Shown piece after piece: positions 28,076 to 36,841 of a DNA stretch of 64,000 nt. A program made the translations under genes and the position numbers. Source of the stretch: Actinopolymorpha cephalotaxi (GTDB lineage: Bacteria; Actinomycetota; Actinomycetes; Propionibacteriales; Actinopolymorphaceae); the NCBI RefSeq assembly GCF_013408535.1, contig NZ_JACBZA010000001.1, positions 1,820,850-1,884,849 of the forward strand, read 5' to 3'. Below the pieces are notes generated by a model. That model had not been told where the DNA came from and ran no database searches. It saw only the letters and a program-made list of their open reading frames with translations. The first letter of the stretch is position 1; each line of letters opens with the position of its first letter.

Positions 28076-29257
28076 ATGCCCGACACGACGCCCCACACGA
28101 CGCCCGGCACCACCATCAGGTTCCTGCATTCCGGCGACTGGCAGCTCGGGATGATGCGCCGGTTCCTCGGCCCGGAGGCCCAGGCGCGTTACGGCCAGGC
28201 GCGCGTCGACGCGATCGAAAGCATCGGCGCGGTGGCCGCGCGCACCTCCGCCGCGTTCGTCGTGGTGGCCGGTGACGTGTTCGACGCCAACCAGGTCGAC
28301 CGGAAGGTCGTCCTGCGGGCGTGCGAGGCGCTGCGGGCCGTCCCCTGCCCGGTCTACCTGCTGCCCGGCAACCACGACTCGCTGGAGCCGGGTTCGGTGT
28401 GGGCGAGCCCGATGCTCGCCGCGCACCTGCCGTCCCACGTCGAGGTGCTGCGCGACTCAGTCCCCCGTACGCCCGCGCCGGGTGTCGAGGTCGTCGGTGC
28501 GCCGTGGCGCACCCGCCGGCCACTGCGCGACCCGGTGGCGGACGTGCTCGACGCCGACCCGCCCGCGGCGGGCGGGCTGCGGGTGCTCGTCGGCCACGGG
28601 CAGGTGGACAGTCTCGCGCCCGACGTCGGCGAGCCCGCCCTGATTCGCCAGGACCCGCTGGAGGAGGCGATCGCCGCCGGCCGGATCCACTACGCCGCAC
28701 TGGGCGACCGGCACTCGCGTACGTCCGTCGGCGAGTCGGGCCGGATCTGGTACGCCGGCACTCCCGAGCCCACCCGGCCCGAGGAGGAACACCCCGGCGA
28801 CGTGCTGCTGGTCGAGCTGGCCACCGGTCCCGGCGGCTCCACCTGCACCGTCACCCCCGAACGCGTGGGCACCTGGCGGTTGCTCTCCCAGGTGGTCGAG
28901 GTCGACGGCGACGCCTCACTCGACGCACTCGACCGCTGGCTCGGCGAGCAGCCCGACAAGGCGCGCACCGTGGTCCGCCTCGGTGTACGCGGCGCGCTGC
29001 CGGTCGCCGGGCTGACCCGACTGGAGGTGCTGCTGGACGCGCAGACCGAGGTGTACGCCGCGATCCAGCGATGGCGCCGGCACTGGGACGTCGGCGTGCT
29101 CCCCGACGACCGGATGCTGGACGACCTCCCGGTGACCGGTCCGGCCCGGGCCGCACTGGAGGAGTTGCGGCACACCGTCGCCAGCGGCAGCGACGACGCG
29201 GCCGAGGCCGCCGACGCACTCGCGCTGCTGCACCGGCTTGCCGGGGGAGCGGCGTGA
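28076..29257 (+). CDS. SbcD/YhaO-like metallophosphoesterase (DNA repair nuclease)
   Basis: A 393-residue calcineurin-like phosphoesterase related to the SbcD/Mre11 nuclease, paired with an SbcC-like ATPase downstream. Motifs: HSGDWQLG, VAGDVFD, LPGNHDS, VGHGQVD and ALGDRHSR. Compared with SbcD, the first motif has Gln where DxH is usual and the last has GDRH in place of GHIH; the same forms occur in the actinobacterial subfamily as I know it, so it may still bind metal. ATG 28076 directly precedes the domain and lies 10 bases after a TAGCGT hexamer, giving a very short leader. Confidence 0.85.
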   Translation: MPDTTPHTTPGTTIRFLHSGDWQLGMMRRFLGPEAQARYGQARVDAIESIGAVAARTSAAFVVVAGDVFDANQVDRKVVLRACEALRAVPCPVYLLPGNHDSLEPGSVWASPMLAAHLPSHVEVLRDSVPRTPAPGVEVVGAPWRTRRPLRDPVADVLDADPPAAGGLRVLVGHGQVDSLAPDVGEPALIRQDPLEEAIAAGRIHYAALGDRHSRTSVGESGRIWYAGTPEPTRPEEEHPGDVLLVELATGPGGSTCTVTPERVGTWRLLSQVVEVDGDASLDALDRWLGEQPDKARTVVRLGVRGALPVAGLTRLEVLLDAQTEVYAAIQRWRRHWDVGVLPDDRMLDDLPVTGPARAALEELRHTVASGSDDAAEAADALALLHRLAGGAA

Positions 29258-29303
29258 CGGTCGGCGTGACGGCCGGCTTGACGGTCGGTTCGAGGGGAGC
29301 GGC

Positions 29304-32147
29304 GTGAGGCTGCACCGGCTGACGCTGCGCGACTTCCGCGGGGTGGCCACGCGCGACCTGGACTTCGACGAGGCCGGCGTCACCGTCGTACTCGGCGACA
29401 ACGAAACCGGCAAGTCCTCCATCCTGGAGGCGCTCAGCCTGCTGTTCGAGCTGCCGGACGACTCCAAGGCCGGGAAGCTGAAGGCGGTGCAGCCGGCCGG
29501 CCGCGACGTGTCCAGCGAGGTCGCCGCCGAGCTGACCCTCGGCGGGCAGCGGGTGCACTACCGCAAGCGGTGGTTCCGCCAGCGGCTCACCGAGCTCCGG
29601 GTCGACCCCGGCGGGCACACCTGGACCGGGCGCGAGGCGCACGACGAGGCCGCCAGGCTGTTCGCCGCGCACGTGGACGGGAGTCTGTGGGCGGCGCTGG
29701 TCGTCGGCCAGGAACACGCACTTGCCGTGCCGGCGGCGGGATCGGTGGCGGCGGTGCTCACCGCGCTGGACGAGTCCGCGGGTGGCGAGGTCGACCACGG
29801 CGCGTCGGTGCCGCTGGTCGCGGCCGTCGAACGCGAGTACCAGCGCTACTTCACCCGGACCGGCCGGCCCAGCGGCGACTACGCCGAGGCGATCAGCCGG
29901 CGCGACCAGGAACGCGCGCGGGTGGCGGACTCTCAGGCGTTGCTGGCCGAGGTCGAGCAGGACGTCGCCTCGGCCGAACGCCTGACCCGCGACCGCGCCA
30001 CGATGAGCGCCCGCTCCCGCGAGCAGGAGGCCCGGGTCGCGGAGCTCTCCGACCGCCGGCAGTCGGCGGAGGAGCTGGTCGGCCAGGTCGACCGGCTGCG
30101 CCGGGACGCCGAGTTCGCCGCCGCGCAGGTCGAGTCGGCCCGGGCGGAGGCCGAACGCCGGGCCGCGCTGGTCGAGGAGGTGCGGGAGCGAGACCGTGCG
30201 GCGACCGAGGCGGAGGACGCACGGCTGCGGACGGCCGCGGCGTTGCGGGCCGCGGAGCAGGAGTGGGAACGCGCCACCGCCGCACTCCGGGTGGCCAGGG
30301 ACGAACAGGCCGCCCGGCGGGCGGAGGTCCGCCGGCTCGACGCCCACCTGTCCTGGTTGCGGGACCGCGCCGACCTGGCCCGGTTGCGAGAACGGCTCAC
30401 GGCGGTGGAGGAGGCGCGGGAGCAGGAACGCCGTGCCGCCGCCGCACTCGACCGCGCGAACGTCGACGAGGCCGCGCTGGAGGCGGCCGAGACCGCGCAC
30501 GTGGACGTGCTCGCCGCCCGGGCCGCGCTGGCCGCCGGCGCGCCGACGATGGTGGTCCGCCGGCTCGGTGACGCCGGCGTGGAGCTGTCCGGCGTACCCC
30601 TCGAGGAGGCCACGGTCGAGCGGGAGGTGACGGTCGACCGGGACACCACCGTCCGGGTGCCGGACGTGGTCGAGGTGACCGTACGACCGGGTACCGGCGC
30701 GGCCGAGCTCGCCGCCGTGGCCGCGAGTGCCGAGGACGCCGAACGCCGGCTGCTCGCCGAGCTCGGCCGGCCCGACATCGGCGCGGTACGGCAGGCGGCG
30801 AGGTCCAGGGTCGAGGCGGAGCGTGCCCTGACCGTCGCCCGCGAGGTCCTGACCCGCCGGCTGGAGGGACGCTCGTTCGCCGACCTGTCCGCCGCTCATG
30901 ACCAGCTGCTGGCCAGGGTCGCCGACGACGAGGCCGACGACATCGCTGAGGACGTGCCTGAGGACGTCGCCGAGGACGTCGCCGACGACGAGACCGACGG
31001 CGGGTCCGACGACGAGCACGTCGGCGACGGAGTCGACCGCGCGGCGGACGCCGTGGCCACCCTCTTCGACCCGGAGCCGTTGCCGGTAAGGGATTCCTCG
31101 GCTGTCAAGGAGTCCTTGACGGTGGACGAGCCGACGGCTGTCAAGCAGCCGTTGTCAGCGCGGACACCGTTGCCCGGTACGCAGGAGAGCACCCGGGAGG
31201 CACTCGGACGGGCACAGGCCGAGGATGTCGCCGCGGCGAAGGTGCTGGCCGGCGCGGAGGCGACCGAGGCGGGCGTTCGTACGGCGTTCGAAACGGCGCG
31301 GGACGAGGCGACCGAGGCGCGCGTTCGCGCCGAGCAGGCGGCCGAACGCCGCGCCGACGCACACGCCACGCTGGACCGTGCTCGTGCCCAGCAGGGCGAC
31401 GAGCTCCTCACCGCCGCGGTGGACAAGGCGATGCAGGAGGCGGCCGCGATCGCCGCCGACCTCGCCGAGGCCGAGGACGCGGTCTCGCGCAGCGGGGCCG
31501 GCGAGCTCGGTGAGCGGCTGGCGGAGGCGACGACGCTGCGCGCGCAGCTGGCCGAGCAGGTCGAGCACCTGCAGGACGAGCTCAGCCGGGTCGAGGGTGC
31601 GCTGGAACGCGCCGGCGCGCAGGGCCTGGCGACCGCGGCCGATCGGGCCCGGGCCGAACTCGCCCACGTGGAGGAGCACCACGCCACGCTCGAACGCCGG
31701 GCGCTGGCCGCCGCCCGGTTGCGGGAGACGCTCGAACGTCACCGGGCGCAGGCCCGCCTCCGGTACGCCGCGCCGTTGCGCGACCGGATCGAGGCGCTCG
31801 GCCGGGTGGTGCACGGACCGTCGTTCGCCGTGAGCCTGGGCGCCGACCTGGAGGTGGAGGCTCGTACCGTCGACGGGATCCGGCTTCCGGTGTCGTCGCT
31901 GTCCACCGGTGCCCGCGAACAGCTCGCCACGCTGGTCCGGCTCGCCATCGCCGGCCTGACCGCCACCGACGGCAGCGGCGTCCCGGTCGTGCTCGACGAC
32001 GCGCTCGGCTGGTCCGACCCGGGCCGGCTGCAGGCGATGGGCGCGCTGCTGGCCCGCGCCGGCGCCACCGGGCAGGTGATCCTGCTGACCTCCGCTCCGG
32101 ACCGCTACGTCGGGACCGTTCCCGGCGCCCGGGTGGTGCGGATCTAG
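29304..32147 (+). CDS. SbcC/YhaN-like AAA ATPase with long coiled coil
   Basis: A 947-residue SMC-like ATPase. Walker A is GDNETGKS (31-38); signature and Walker B lie at the C-terminus (SLSTGAREQLATLVRLAIAG, VPVVLDDALGWSDP). Between them are long Ala/Glu/Arg-rich coiled coils, a beta-rich insert near residues 430-480, and an acidic Asp/Glu/Val stretch near 545-575. No CxxC zinc hook is present, indeed no cysteine in the chain, so it is closer to YhaN than to classical SbcC or Rad50. GTG 29304 follows GAGGGGAG (29292-29299). It should work with the upstream nuclease in processing DNA ends or hairpins. Confidence 0.87.
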   Translation: MRLHRLTLRDFRGVATRDLDFDEAGVTVVLGDNETGKSSILEALSLLFELPDDSKAGKLKAVQPAGRDVSSEVAAELTLGGQRVHYRKRWFRQRLTELRVDPGGHTWTGREAHDEAARLFAAHVDGSLWAALVVGQEHALAVPAAGSVAAVLTALDESAGGEVDHGASVPLVAAVEREYQRYFTRTGRPSGDYAEAISRRDQERARVADSQALLAEVEQDVASAERLTRDRATMSARSREQEARVAELSDRRQSAEELVGQVDRLRRDAEFAAAQVESARAEAERRAALVEEVRERDRAATEAEDARLRTAAALRAAEQEWERATAALRVARDEQAARRAEVRRLDAHLSWLRDRADLARLRERLTAVEEAREQERRAAAALDRANVDEAALEAAETAHVDVLAARAALAAGAPTMVVRRLGDAGVELSGVPLEEATVEREVTVDRDTTVRVPDVVEVTVRPGTGAAELAAVAASAEDAERRLLAELGRPDIGAVRQAARSRVEAERALTVAREVLTRRLEGRSFADLSAAHDQLLARVADDEADDIAEDVPEDVAEDVADDETDGGSDDEHVGDGVDRAADAVATLFDPEPLPVRDSSAVKESLTVDEPTAVKQPLSARTPLPGTQESTREALGRAQAEDVAAAKVLAGAEATEAGVRTAFETARDEATEARVRAEQAAERRADAHATLDRARAQQGDELLTAAVDKAMQEAAAIAADLAEAEDAVSRSGAGELGERLAEATTLRAQLAEQVEHLQDELSRVEGALERAGAQGLATAADRARAELAHVEEHHATLERRALAAARLRETLERHRAQARLRYAAPLRDRIEALGRVVHGPSFAVSLGADLEVEARTVDGIRLPVSSLSTGAREQLATLVRLAIAGLTATDGSGVPVVLDDALGWSDPGRLQAMGALLARAGATGQVILLTSAPDRYVGTVPGARVVRI

Positions 32148-32174
32148 GCGCGCCGTGCGCCTTAGGGTGGGCGG

Positions 32175-32663
32175 GTGAACGACGCCGTCCGGCTGGTCCG
32201 GGTGACCGAGGCCCACAAGTCCGTCCTCGCCAACCTGCTGCAGCTCTACCTGTACGACTTCAGCTCCCTCAGGGACGTCGAGCTGTCCACGCACGGGACC
32301 TACCCCTACCGCTATCTCGACCACTACTTCGTCGAGGCCGGCCGCGAGCCGTTGTTCATCCTGGTGGGTGACCGGCTGGCCGGGTTCGCACTGGTGCGGC
32401 ACGAGGGCGGAACGAATGTCGTCGCGGAGTTCTTCGTGGTCGCGAAGCACCGCCGGTCCGGGGTCGGCCGGTCGGCGGCGCACGCGATGTTCCGCCGCTA
32501 TCCGGGGAAGTGGAGCCTCGACTACTACGACGGGAACGACGCTGCCCGGCGGTTCTGGCCCGACGTGGTGCGGGCGGTGGCGACCGGGGAGGTCGGCCGG
32601 CGGCAGTTCGGCCCACCCGAGACCGACCTGCCGGCGACACAGTTGACGTTCACCGTCGGCTGA
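32175..32663 (+). CDS. GNAT-family N-acetyltransferase
   Basis: A 162-residue acetyltransferase with the acetyl-CoA loop RRSGVGRSAAHAMF after the beta strand VVAEFFVVAKH. The N-terminal half (LYLYDFSSL) resembles a subgroup of small GNAT proteins of unknown substrate. TAGGGT at 32163-32168 lies six bases before the GTG start, so the mRNA is probably leaderless and separate from the upstream ATPase gene. Confidence 0.83.
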   Translation: MNDAVRLVRVTEAHKSVLANLLQLYLYDFSSLRDVELSTHGTYPYRYLDHYFVEAGREPLFILVGDRLAGFALVRHEGGTNVVAEFFVVAKHRRSGVGRSAAHAMFRRYPGKWSLDYYDGNDAARRFWPDVVRAVATGEVGRRQFGPPETDLPATQLTFTVG

Positions 32664-32699
32664 CGAACCCGGTCCGGCTGCACCGGTCTTCTACGCCGG

Positions 32700-33374
32700 T
32701 CAGCCGACCCAGCGGTAGCGGCGTTCGGGCCGGCCGGTCGCCTGGTACCGCAGCGAGATCTCGGCCCGCCCGGTCTCGTTCAGGTGCTCGAGGTATCGCC
32801 TCGCGCTCACCCGTGAGACGCCCACCTGCTCGGCGCATTCCGCGGCGGACAGGCCGGCGTCGGCTGCGCGCAGTGCCCGCTCGACCAGGGCGGCCGTCTC
32901 CGCGCTCTGCCCCTTGGGCAACGCGGTCGCGGTCATCCGCGAGGTGGCGCTGGCGAGCATGCGGTCCACGTCGGTCTGGTCCTGGACGGCGGCGAGCGAC
33001 AGTCCCGTCCGCTGTGCGGCGTAACTCTCCAGGCGGCGCCGGAGATCGTCGAACCCGAACGGCTTCAGCAGGTAGTTGACCGCTCCCTGGCGTACGGACG
33101 CACGGATCGCGGTGGCCTCCTTGGCGGCCGAGATCACCAACATGTCGCAGTCGTGCCCGGCGACGCGCAGCTGGTTGATCACGTCCAGGCCGTGGATGTC
33201 GGGGAGGTAGAGGTCGAGGAGTACCAGGTCGGGGTGCAGCCGGGCAGCCATCGCGATGGCATCCCGGCCGGTGTGGGCGACACCGACGACGGTGAAGCCG
33301 GGCACCCGGGCGACGAAGTTGCTGTGGATGCGTGCGACTCGGTAGTCGTCGTCGACGACGAGTACGCCGATCAT
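32700..33374 (-). CDS. CitB/DcuR-family response regulator
   Basis: A 224-residue response regulator. Receiver domain 1-120 with acidic pocket D8-D10, phospho-acceptor D54 (LVLLDLYLPD) and K near 104 (YLLKPF). The C-terminal part carries a helix-turn-helix (about 170-205, LSAAECAEQVGVSRVSARRY). This type pairs with CitA/DcuS sensors for carboxylate uptake. Its start overlaps the kinase stop (ATGA at 33371-33374). Next to tctCBA, it probably regulates that transporter. Confidence 0.92.
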   Translation of the reverse strand: MIGVLVVDDDYRVARIHSNFVARVPGFTVVGVAHTGRDAIAMAARLHPDLVLLDLYLPDIHGLDVINQLRVAGHDCDMLVISAAKEATAIRASVRQGAVNYLLKPFGFDDLRRRLESYAAQRTGLSLAAVQDQTDVDRMLASATSRMTATALPKGQSAETAALVERALRAADAGLSAAECAEQVGVSRVSARRYLEHLNETGRAEISLRYQATGRPERRYRWVG

Positions 33375-35080
33375 GGGGCCGCTCCTTCGGTCAGGCCGAC
33401 GGTGTGCTCGGTGGAGTCCGTACGCTGGCCGATCGACAGGCGGGCGGTGAACCTCGCGCCGTCGGTGGTGTTCGTCACTGCGATCTCCCCGCCGCGGCGT
33501 ACGCAGATGCGCCGCGTCAGCGCCAGCCCGATGCCTCGCTCACCGGCCTGCGCGGCCTTGGTGGTGAATCCGTGCGAGAACACCTCCCGCACCAGGTCCG
33601 GCGCGACTCCCGGGCCGGAGTCCTGCACGACGATCTCCACGCTGGACGCGTCCTGCAGGACCTCGAGCTCGACCCAGGCGTGGTCGGCACTCCCGGTGCC
33701 CTCGGCAGCCCCGGCGCCCTCGGCGTCCTCGGCGCTCCCGGTCGTGCCGGCGGCGTCGGCCGCGGCGTCCAGGGCGTTGTCCACGAGGTTGCCGACGACG
33801 GTCGCCACGTCGGCGGAGTCGTGCGGGTGCAGGGGGTTCAGGCAGGTGCGTTCGGACACCCGGAGCTGGATCCTGCGCTCGGCCGCGTGCGCGGACTTCG
33901 CCATCAGCAGGGCGGCGACCGCCCGGTCCTGGATCCGCTGGGCGAGGGTCAGGTCCAGCGACTGCCGGTGCACGTTGAGCGCGTCGACGTAGCGCACCAC
34001 CTCGTCGTACTCCTCGATCTGGATCAGACCGGAGATGGTGTGCAGCTGGTTGGCGAACTCGTGGGCCTGCGCCCGCAGCAGTTCCGCGGAGCTGCGGAAC
34101 GAGCTGACCTCGCGTTCGCGTTCGGCCAGCTCGGTGCGGTCGCGCAGGGTGGTCACCGAGCCGAGCGTCCGGCCGTCCTTCACGACGGTCATCCGGTTCA
34201 TGATCAGCACCCGCCCTCGCCGGAGGACGACCTCGTCCCGCTCGGCGATGCCGTCCGATGCCAGCAGGACGTCCCGCAGCCGTCCCTCGATCGAGAGCTC
34301 GTCGAGGCTCTGGCCGACGCACCGCTCGGGCAGGTCGAGCAGGGTCCGGGCCACCGCGTTGGCCAGCGTGACGCGGTGGTGCGGGTCGAGCGCGACGACC
34401 CCTTCGGCGATGCCGTACAGCATCGCCTCCCGATGCTCGGCGAGCCCGGCGATCTCCCGCGGCTCCATGCCGAACGTCTGCCGTTTGATCCGCCGCACCA
34501 CCAGCCACGAGCCGACCAGCCCGATCAGGCTGGCGACGCCGAGGTAGATCACGAGATAGGAGGAGGCGCCGGCCAGCCGGTCCCACAACGACGGTGACGC
34601 TTCCCCGATCATGACGGTGCCGAGGTGCAGGCCGAGGCTCCGCTGCTGTGCGGAGAGCACCGGCACCTGGGCGACCAGCTCGCGCGACCCGTCGATCTCG
34701 ATCTCCCCGGACCAGCCACGCCCCTCGCTGCCCGCCGGGCCGCCGAACGGCAGCCGGGTGCGGACGAGGAGCGGATTGGTGGAGCTGACCACCTCACCGC
34801 GCGCGTTCGCGACGGTCACCGACGTGACGTCGGACTGGGTCTGTACGGTCTGGACGAGGGTGGCGAGCGGACCGGTGGACTCCGGGGGAACCAGATTGGT
34901 TCGTACCAGTGGGTTGGCGGCCAGCTGCTCGGCGAGTGCGGCGACCCGGCGGCCCTCCACGCGGTTGAACGTCGCCGCGGACTGGGTGAGCGACAGCGCG
35001 GCGACCGCCACCAGGACGAGGACGATGATCACCAGCTGCAGCGCCAGCAACTGGCCCGCCAGGGAGCGGCGGGGACTCAT
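33371..35080 (-). CDS. CitA/DcuS-family sensor histidine kinase
   Basis: A 569-residue membrane kinase: TM1 (about 9-30), periplasmic sensor of about 130 residues, TM2 (about 175-195), PAS (about 210-320), and a kinase core with phospho-acceptor H340 in AQAHEFANQLH and ATP-binding motifs (NLVDNALDAA, DSGPGV, GIGLAL). Between the N box and the next strand is a 25-residue low-complexity Gly/Ala/Glu/Asp/Ser insert encoded by GC-rich repeats (about 33684-33760). ATG 35080 (MSPRRSLAG) is preferred; a GTG at 35113 would add eleven residues. Likely senses a tri- or dicarboxylate. Confidence 0.9.
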   Translation of the reverse strand: MSPRRSLAGQLLALQLVIIVLVLVAVAALSLTQSAATFNRVEGRRVAALAEQLAANPLVRTNLVPPESTGPLATLVQTVQTQSDVTSVTVANARGEVVSSTNPLLVRTRLPFGGPAGSEGRGWSGEIEIDGSRELVAQVPVLSAQQRSLGLHLGTVMIGEASPSLWDRLAGASSYLVIYLGVASLIGLVGSWLVVRRIKRQTFGMEPREIAGLAEHREAMLYGIAEGVVALDPHHRVTLANAVARTLLDLPERCVGQSLDELSIEGRLRDVLLASDGIAERDEVVLRRGRVLIMNRMTVVKDGRTLGSVTTLRDRTELAEREREVSSFRSSAELLRAQAHEFANQLHTISGLIQIEEYDEVVRYVDALNVHRQSLDLTLAQRIQDRAVAALLMAKSAHAAERRIQLRVSERTCLNPLHPHDSADVATVVGNLVDNALDAAADAAGTTGSAEDAEGAGAAEGTGSADHAWVELEVLQDASSVEIVVQDSGPGVAPDLVREVFSHGFTTKAAQAGERGIGLALTRRICVRRGGEIAVTNTTDGARFTARLSIGQRTDSTEHTVGLTEGAAP

Positions 35081-35091
35081 GACCACAATGA

Positions 35092-35116
35092 ACACAACCT
35101 TCGCAAGTGACACAAC
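35092..35116 (+). promoter_or_regulatory. ACACAAC direct repeats between the kinase and tctC
   Basis: Two exact ACACAAC copies (35092-35098 and 35110-35116), 18 bp apart start to start, lie in the 106-bp divergent spacer. Placement suggests binding sites for the adjacent response regulator controlling tctCBA; this is inference from position only. Confidence 0.35.
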
Positions 35117-35186
35117 GGTGGACGGCCACCCGCTGAAGCGGCACCATCATCGCGCCTGACTCCGACGAAACGAAAGAGAAACCGCG

Positions 35187-36197
35187 ATGAAACTTAGAAG
35201 GGGCCTGCTCGCCGGTGCTCTGGCCGCCGCGGTGCTCGCGGCCGGTGCGTGTGGAGTCACAGCGGACAAGCAGCCGGGAAGCCAAGGAAACAAGGGCTCT
35301 GACGGCCCGGTGGGCAACCTGCGGATCATGGTCCCCAACAGCCCTGGCGGCGGCTACGACATCACGGCCCGGACCGTCGCGAAGGTGATGGAGGACAACA
35401 AGATCGCCACCGGCGTCAACGTCTTCAACCTGGAAGGCGCCGGCGGGGTGGTCGGGCTCCAGCGCACGGTCAACGAGAAGGGCAACGGCAAGCTCGCCAT
35501 GCAGATGGGGCTCGGCGTCGTCGGTGCGTCGTACACCCAGAAGTCGAAGGCGAAGCTGACCGACACCACGCCGATCGCCAAGCTGATCGAGGAAGCCGGC
35601 GCCATCGTGGTGCCCAAGGACTCGCCGTACAAGACGATCGACGACCTCGTGACCGCGTGGAAGGCGGACCCCCGGCGCGTCGCCGTCGGCGGCGGCTCCT
35701 CGCCCGGCGGCCCGGATCACCTGCTGCCGATGCAACTCGCCAAGGCAGTCGGCATCGATCCCAAGAAGGTCAACTACGTCACCTACGACGGTGGCGGGGA
35801 GTTGCTGCCCGCTCTGCTCGGCGACAAGATCGCGTTCGGCGCGAGCGGTGGCGGTGAGTTCCTCGACCAGATCGAGGCGGGCCAGATCCGGGTCCTCGCA
35901 GTGACCAGCGAGGAACCCGTCACGGCGATCAAGGACGCACCGACGCTGAAGAGCGCGGGCATCGATCTGGTGTTCACGAACTGGCGCGGAATCGTCGCCC
36001 CACCAGGGATCTCCGACGAGAAGCGCCAGGTGTGGGTCGACGCGCTGACGAAGATGCACGACTCCAAGGACTGGAAGGCCCAGGAGAAGAAGTACGGCTG
36101 GACCGACGCGTTCGTCACCGGCGAGGACTTCGGCACCTTCCTGAAGGAGCAGGACCAGACGGTCGCCGACACGCTGTCGCGGCTCGGGCTGGCATGA
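35187..36197 (+). CDS. tctC: Tripartite tricarboxylate transporter, substrate-binding lipoprotein (TctC)
   Basis: A 336-residue extracytoplasmic solute-binding protein. Lipoprotein signal with acceptor cysteine C22 (VLAAGAC). The TctC/Bug fold follows, with the family's early motif MVPNSPGGGYDITAR and the conserved PGGPDH loop. It delivers a carboxylate to the TctA/TctB membrane complex. ATG 35187 is preceded by GAAAGAG. The stop overlaps the tctB start (ATGA). Confidence 0.92.
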   Translation: MKLRRGLLAGALAAAVLAAGACGVTADKQPGSQGNKGSDGPVGNLRIMVPNSPGGGYDITARTVAKVMEDNKIATGVNVFNLEGAGGVVGLQRTVNEKGNGKLAMQMGLGVVGASYTQKSKAKLTDTTPIAKLIEEAGAIVVPKDSPYKTIDDLVTAWKADPRRVAVGGGSSPGGPDHLLPMQLAKAVGIDPKKVNYVTYDGGGELLPALLGDKIAFGASGGGEFLDQIEAGQIRVLAVTSEEPVTAIKDAPTLKSAGIDLVFTNWRGIVAPPGISDEKRQVWVDALTKMHDSKDWKAQEKKYGWTDAFVTGEDFGTFLKEQDQTVADTLSRLGLA

Positions 36198-36841
36198 GCC
36201 GGACGGACGATCACGGGACAGCCGAAAACCGCACGGACGAAAACCGCACGGACGAAAACCGCACGGACGAAAACCGCACGGACGAAAACCGCACGGACGA
36301 AAACCGCACGGACGAAGACCGCACGGACGTGGACCGCACGGGTGAACTGCAGCGACAGCGGCCGGATCGCGCACAGTACGGCGTGTGCGCGTTCCTCGCC
36401 CTGACGGGCACAGCGGTGGTCGTCGACGCGAGTCGTATCGGCAGCGCGACCAGCAGCAACGACCCGATCGGTCCACGCCCGGCGCCGATTCTGCTCGGCG
36501 TACTGCTGCTGGTCGTCGCCGTGATCTACGCGATCGACGTGGCCCGCGGCGGCACCGGTGAGCAGGAGGGCGGTGAGGACGTCGACCTCACCGCGAGGAT
36601 CGGCTGGCGTGCGGTTCTCGCGCTGATCGGCGTCTTCGTCGCCAACGCGTTGCTGGTCGACCGGCTCGGCTGGGTGATCAGTGGGGCGTTGCTGTTCTGG
36701 GGTTCGGCTCTCGCCCTCGGCAGCAGGCGCTACGTGCTCGGTCTCGCGTTCGGAGTCGCGCTGTCGCTGACCAGCTTCTACGCGTTCGCGGTCGGGCTGG
36801 GTGTCAACCTGCCGGCCGGAGTGCTGCAAGGGATCTTGTAG
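36194..36841 (+). CDS. tctB: Tripartite tricarboxylate transporter, small membrane subunit (TctB)
   Basis: A 215-residue TctB protein with four predicted membrane spans from about residue 65 to the end. The cytoplasmic N-terminus (1-60) is an expansion of pentapeptide repeats (six ENRTD plus EDRTD and VDRTG) that has no counterpart in ordinary TctB of about 150-170 residues. ATG overlaps the tctC stop; the TAG stop touches the tctA ATG without a gap. Confidence 0.88.
   Translation: MSRTDDHGTAENRTDENRTDENRTDENRTDENRTDENRTDEDRTDVDRTGELQRQRPDRAQYGVCAFLALTGTAVVVDASRIGSATSSNDPIGPRPAPILLGVLLLVVAVIYAIDVARGGTGEQEGGEDVDLTARIGWRAVLALIGVFVANALLVDRLGWVISGALLFWGSALALGSRRYVLGLAFGVALSLTSFYAFAVGLGVNLPAGVLQGIL
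36224..36343 (+). repeat. 15-bp in-frame minisatellite in tctB
   Basis: Six exact or near-exact copies of GAAAACCGCACGGAC (36224-36313) followed by two diverged copies (36314-36343). Encodes (ENRTD)6-EDRTD-VDRTG. The sequence is A-richer than its surroundings, and the array is a likely site of copy-number change. Confidence 0.95.
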
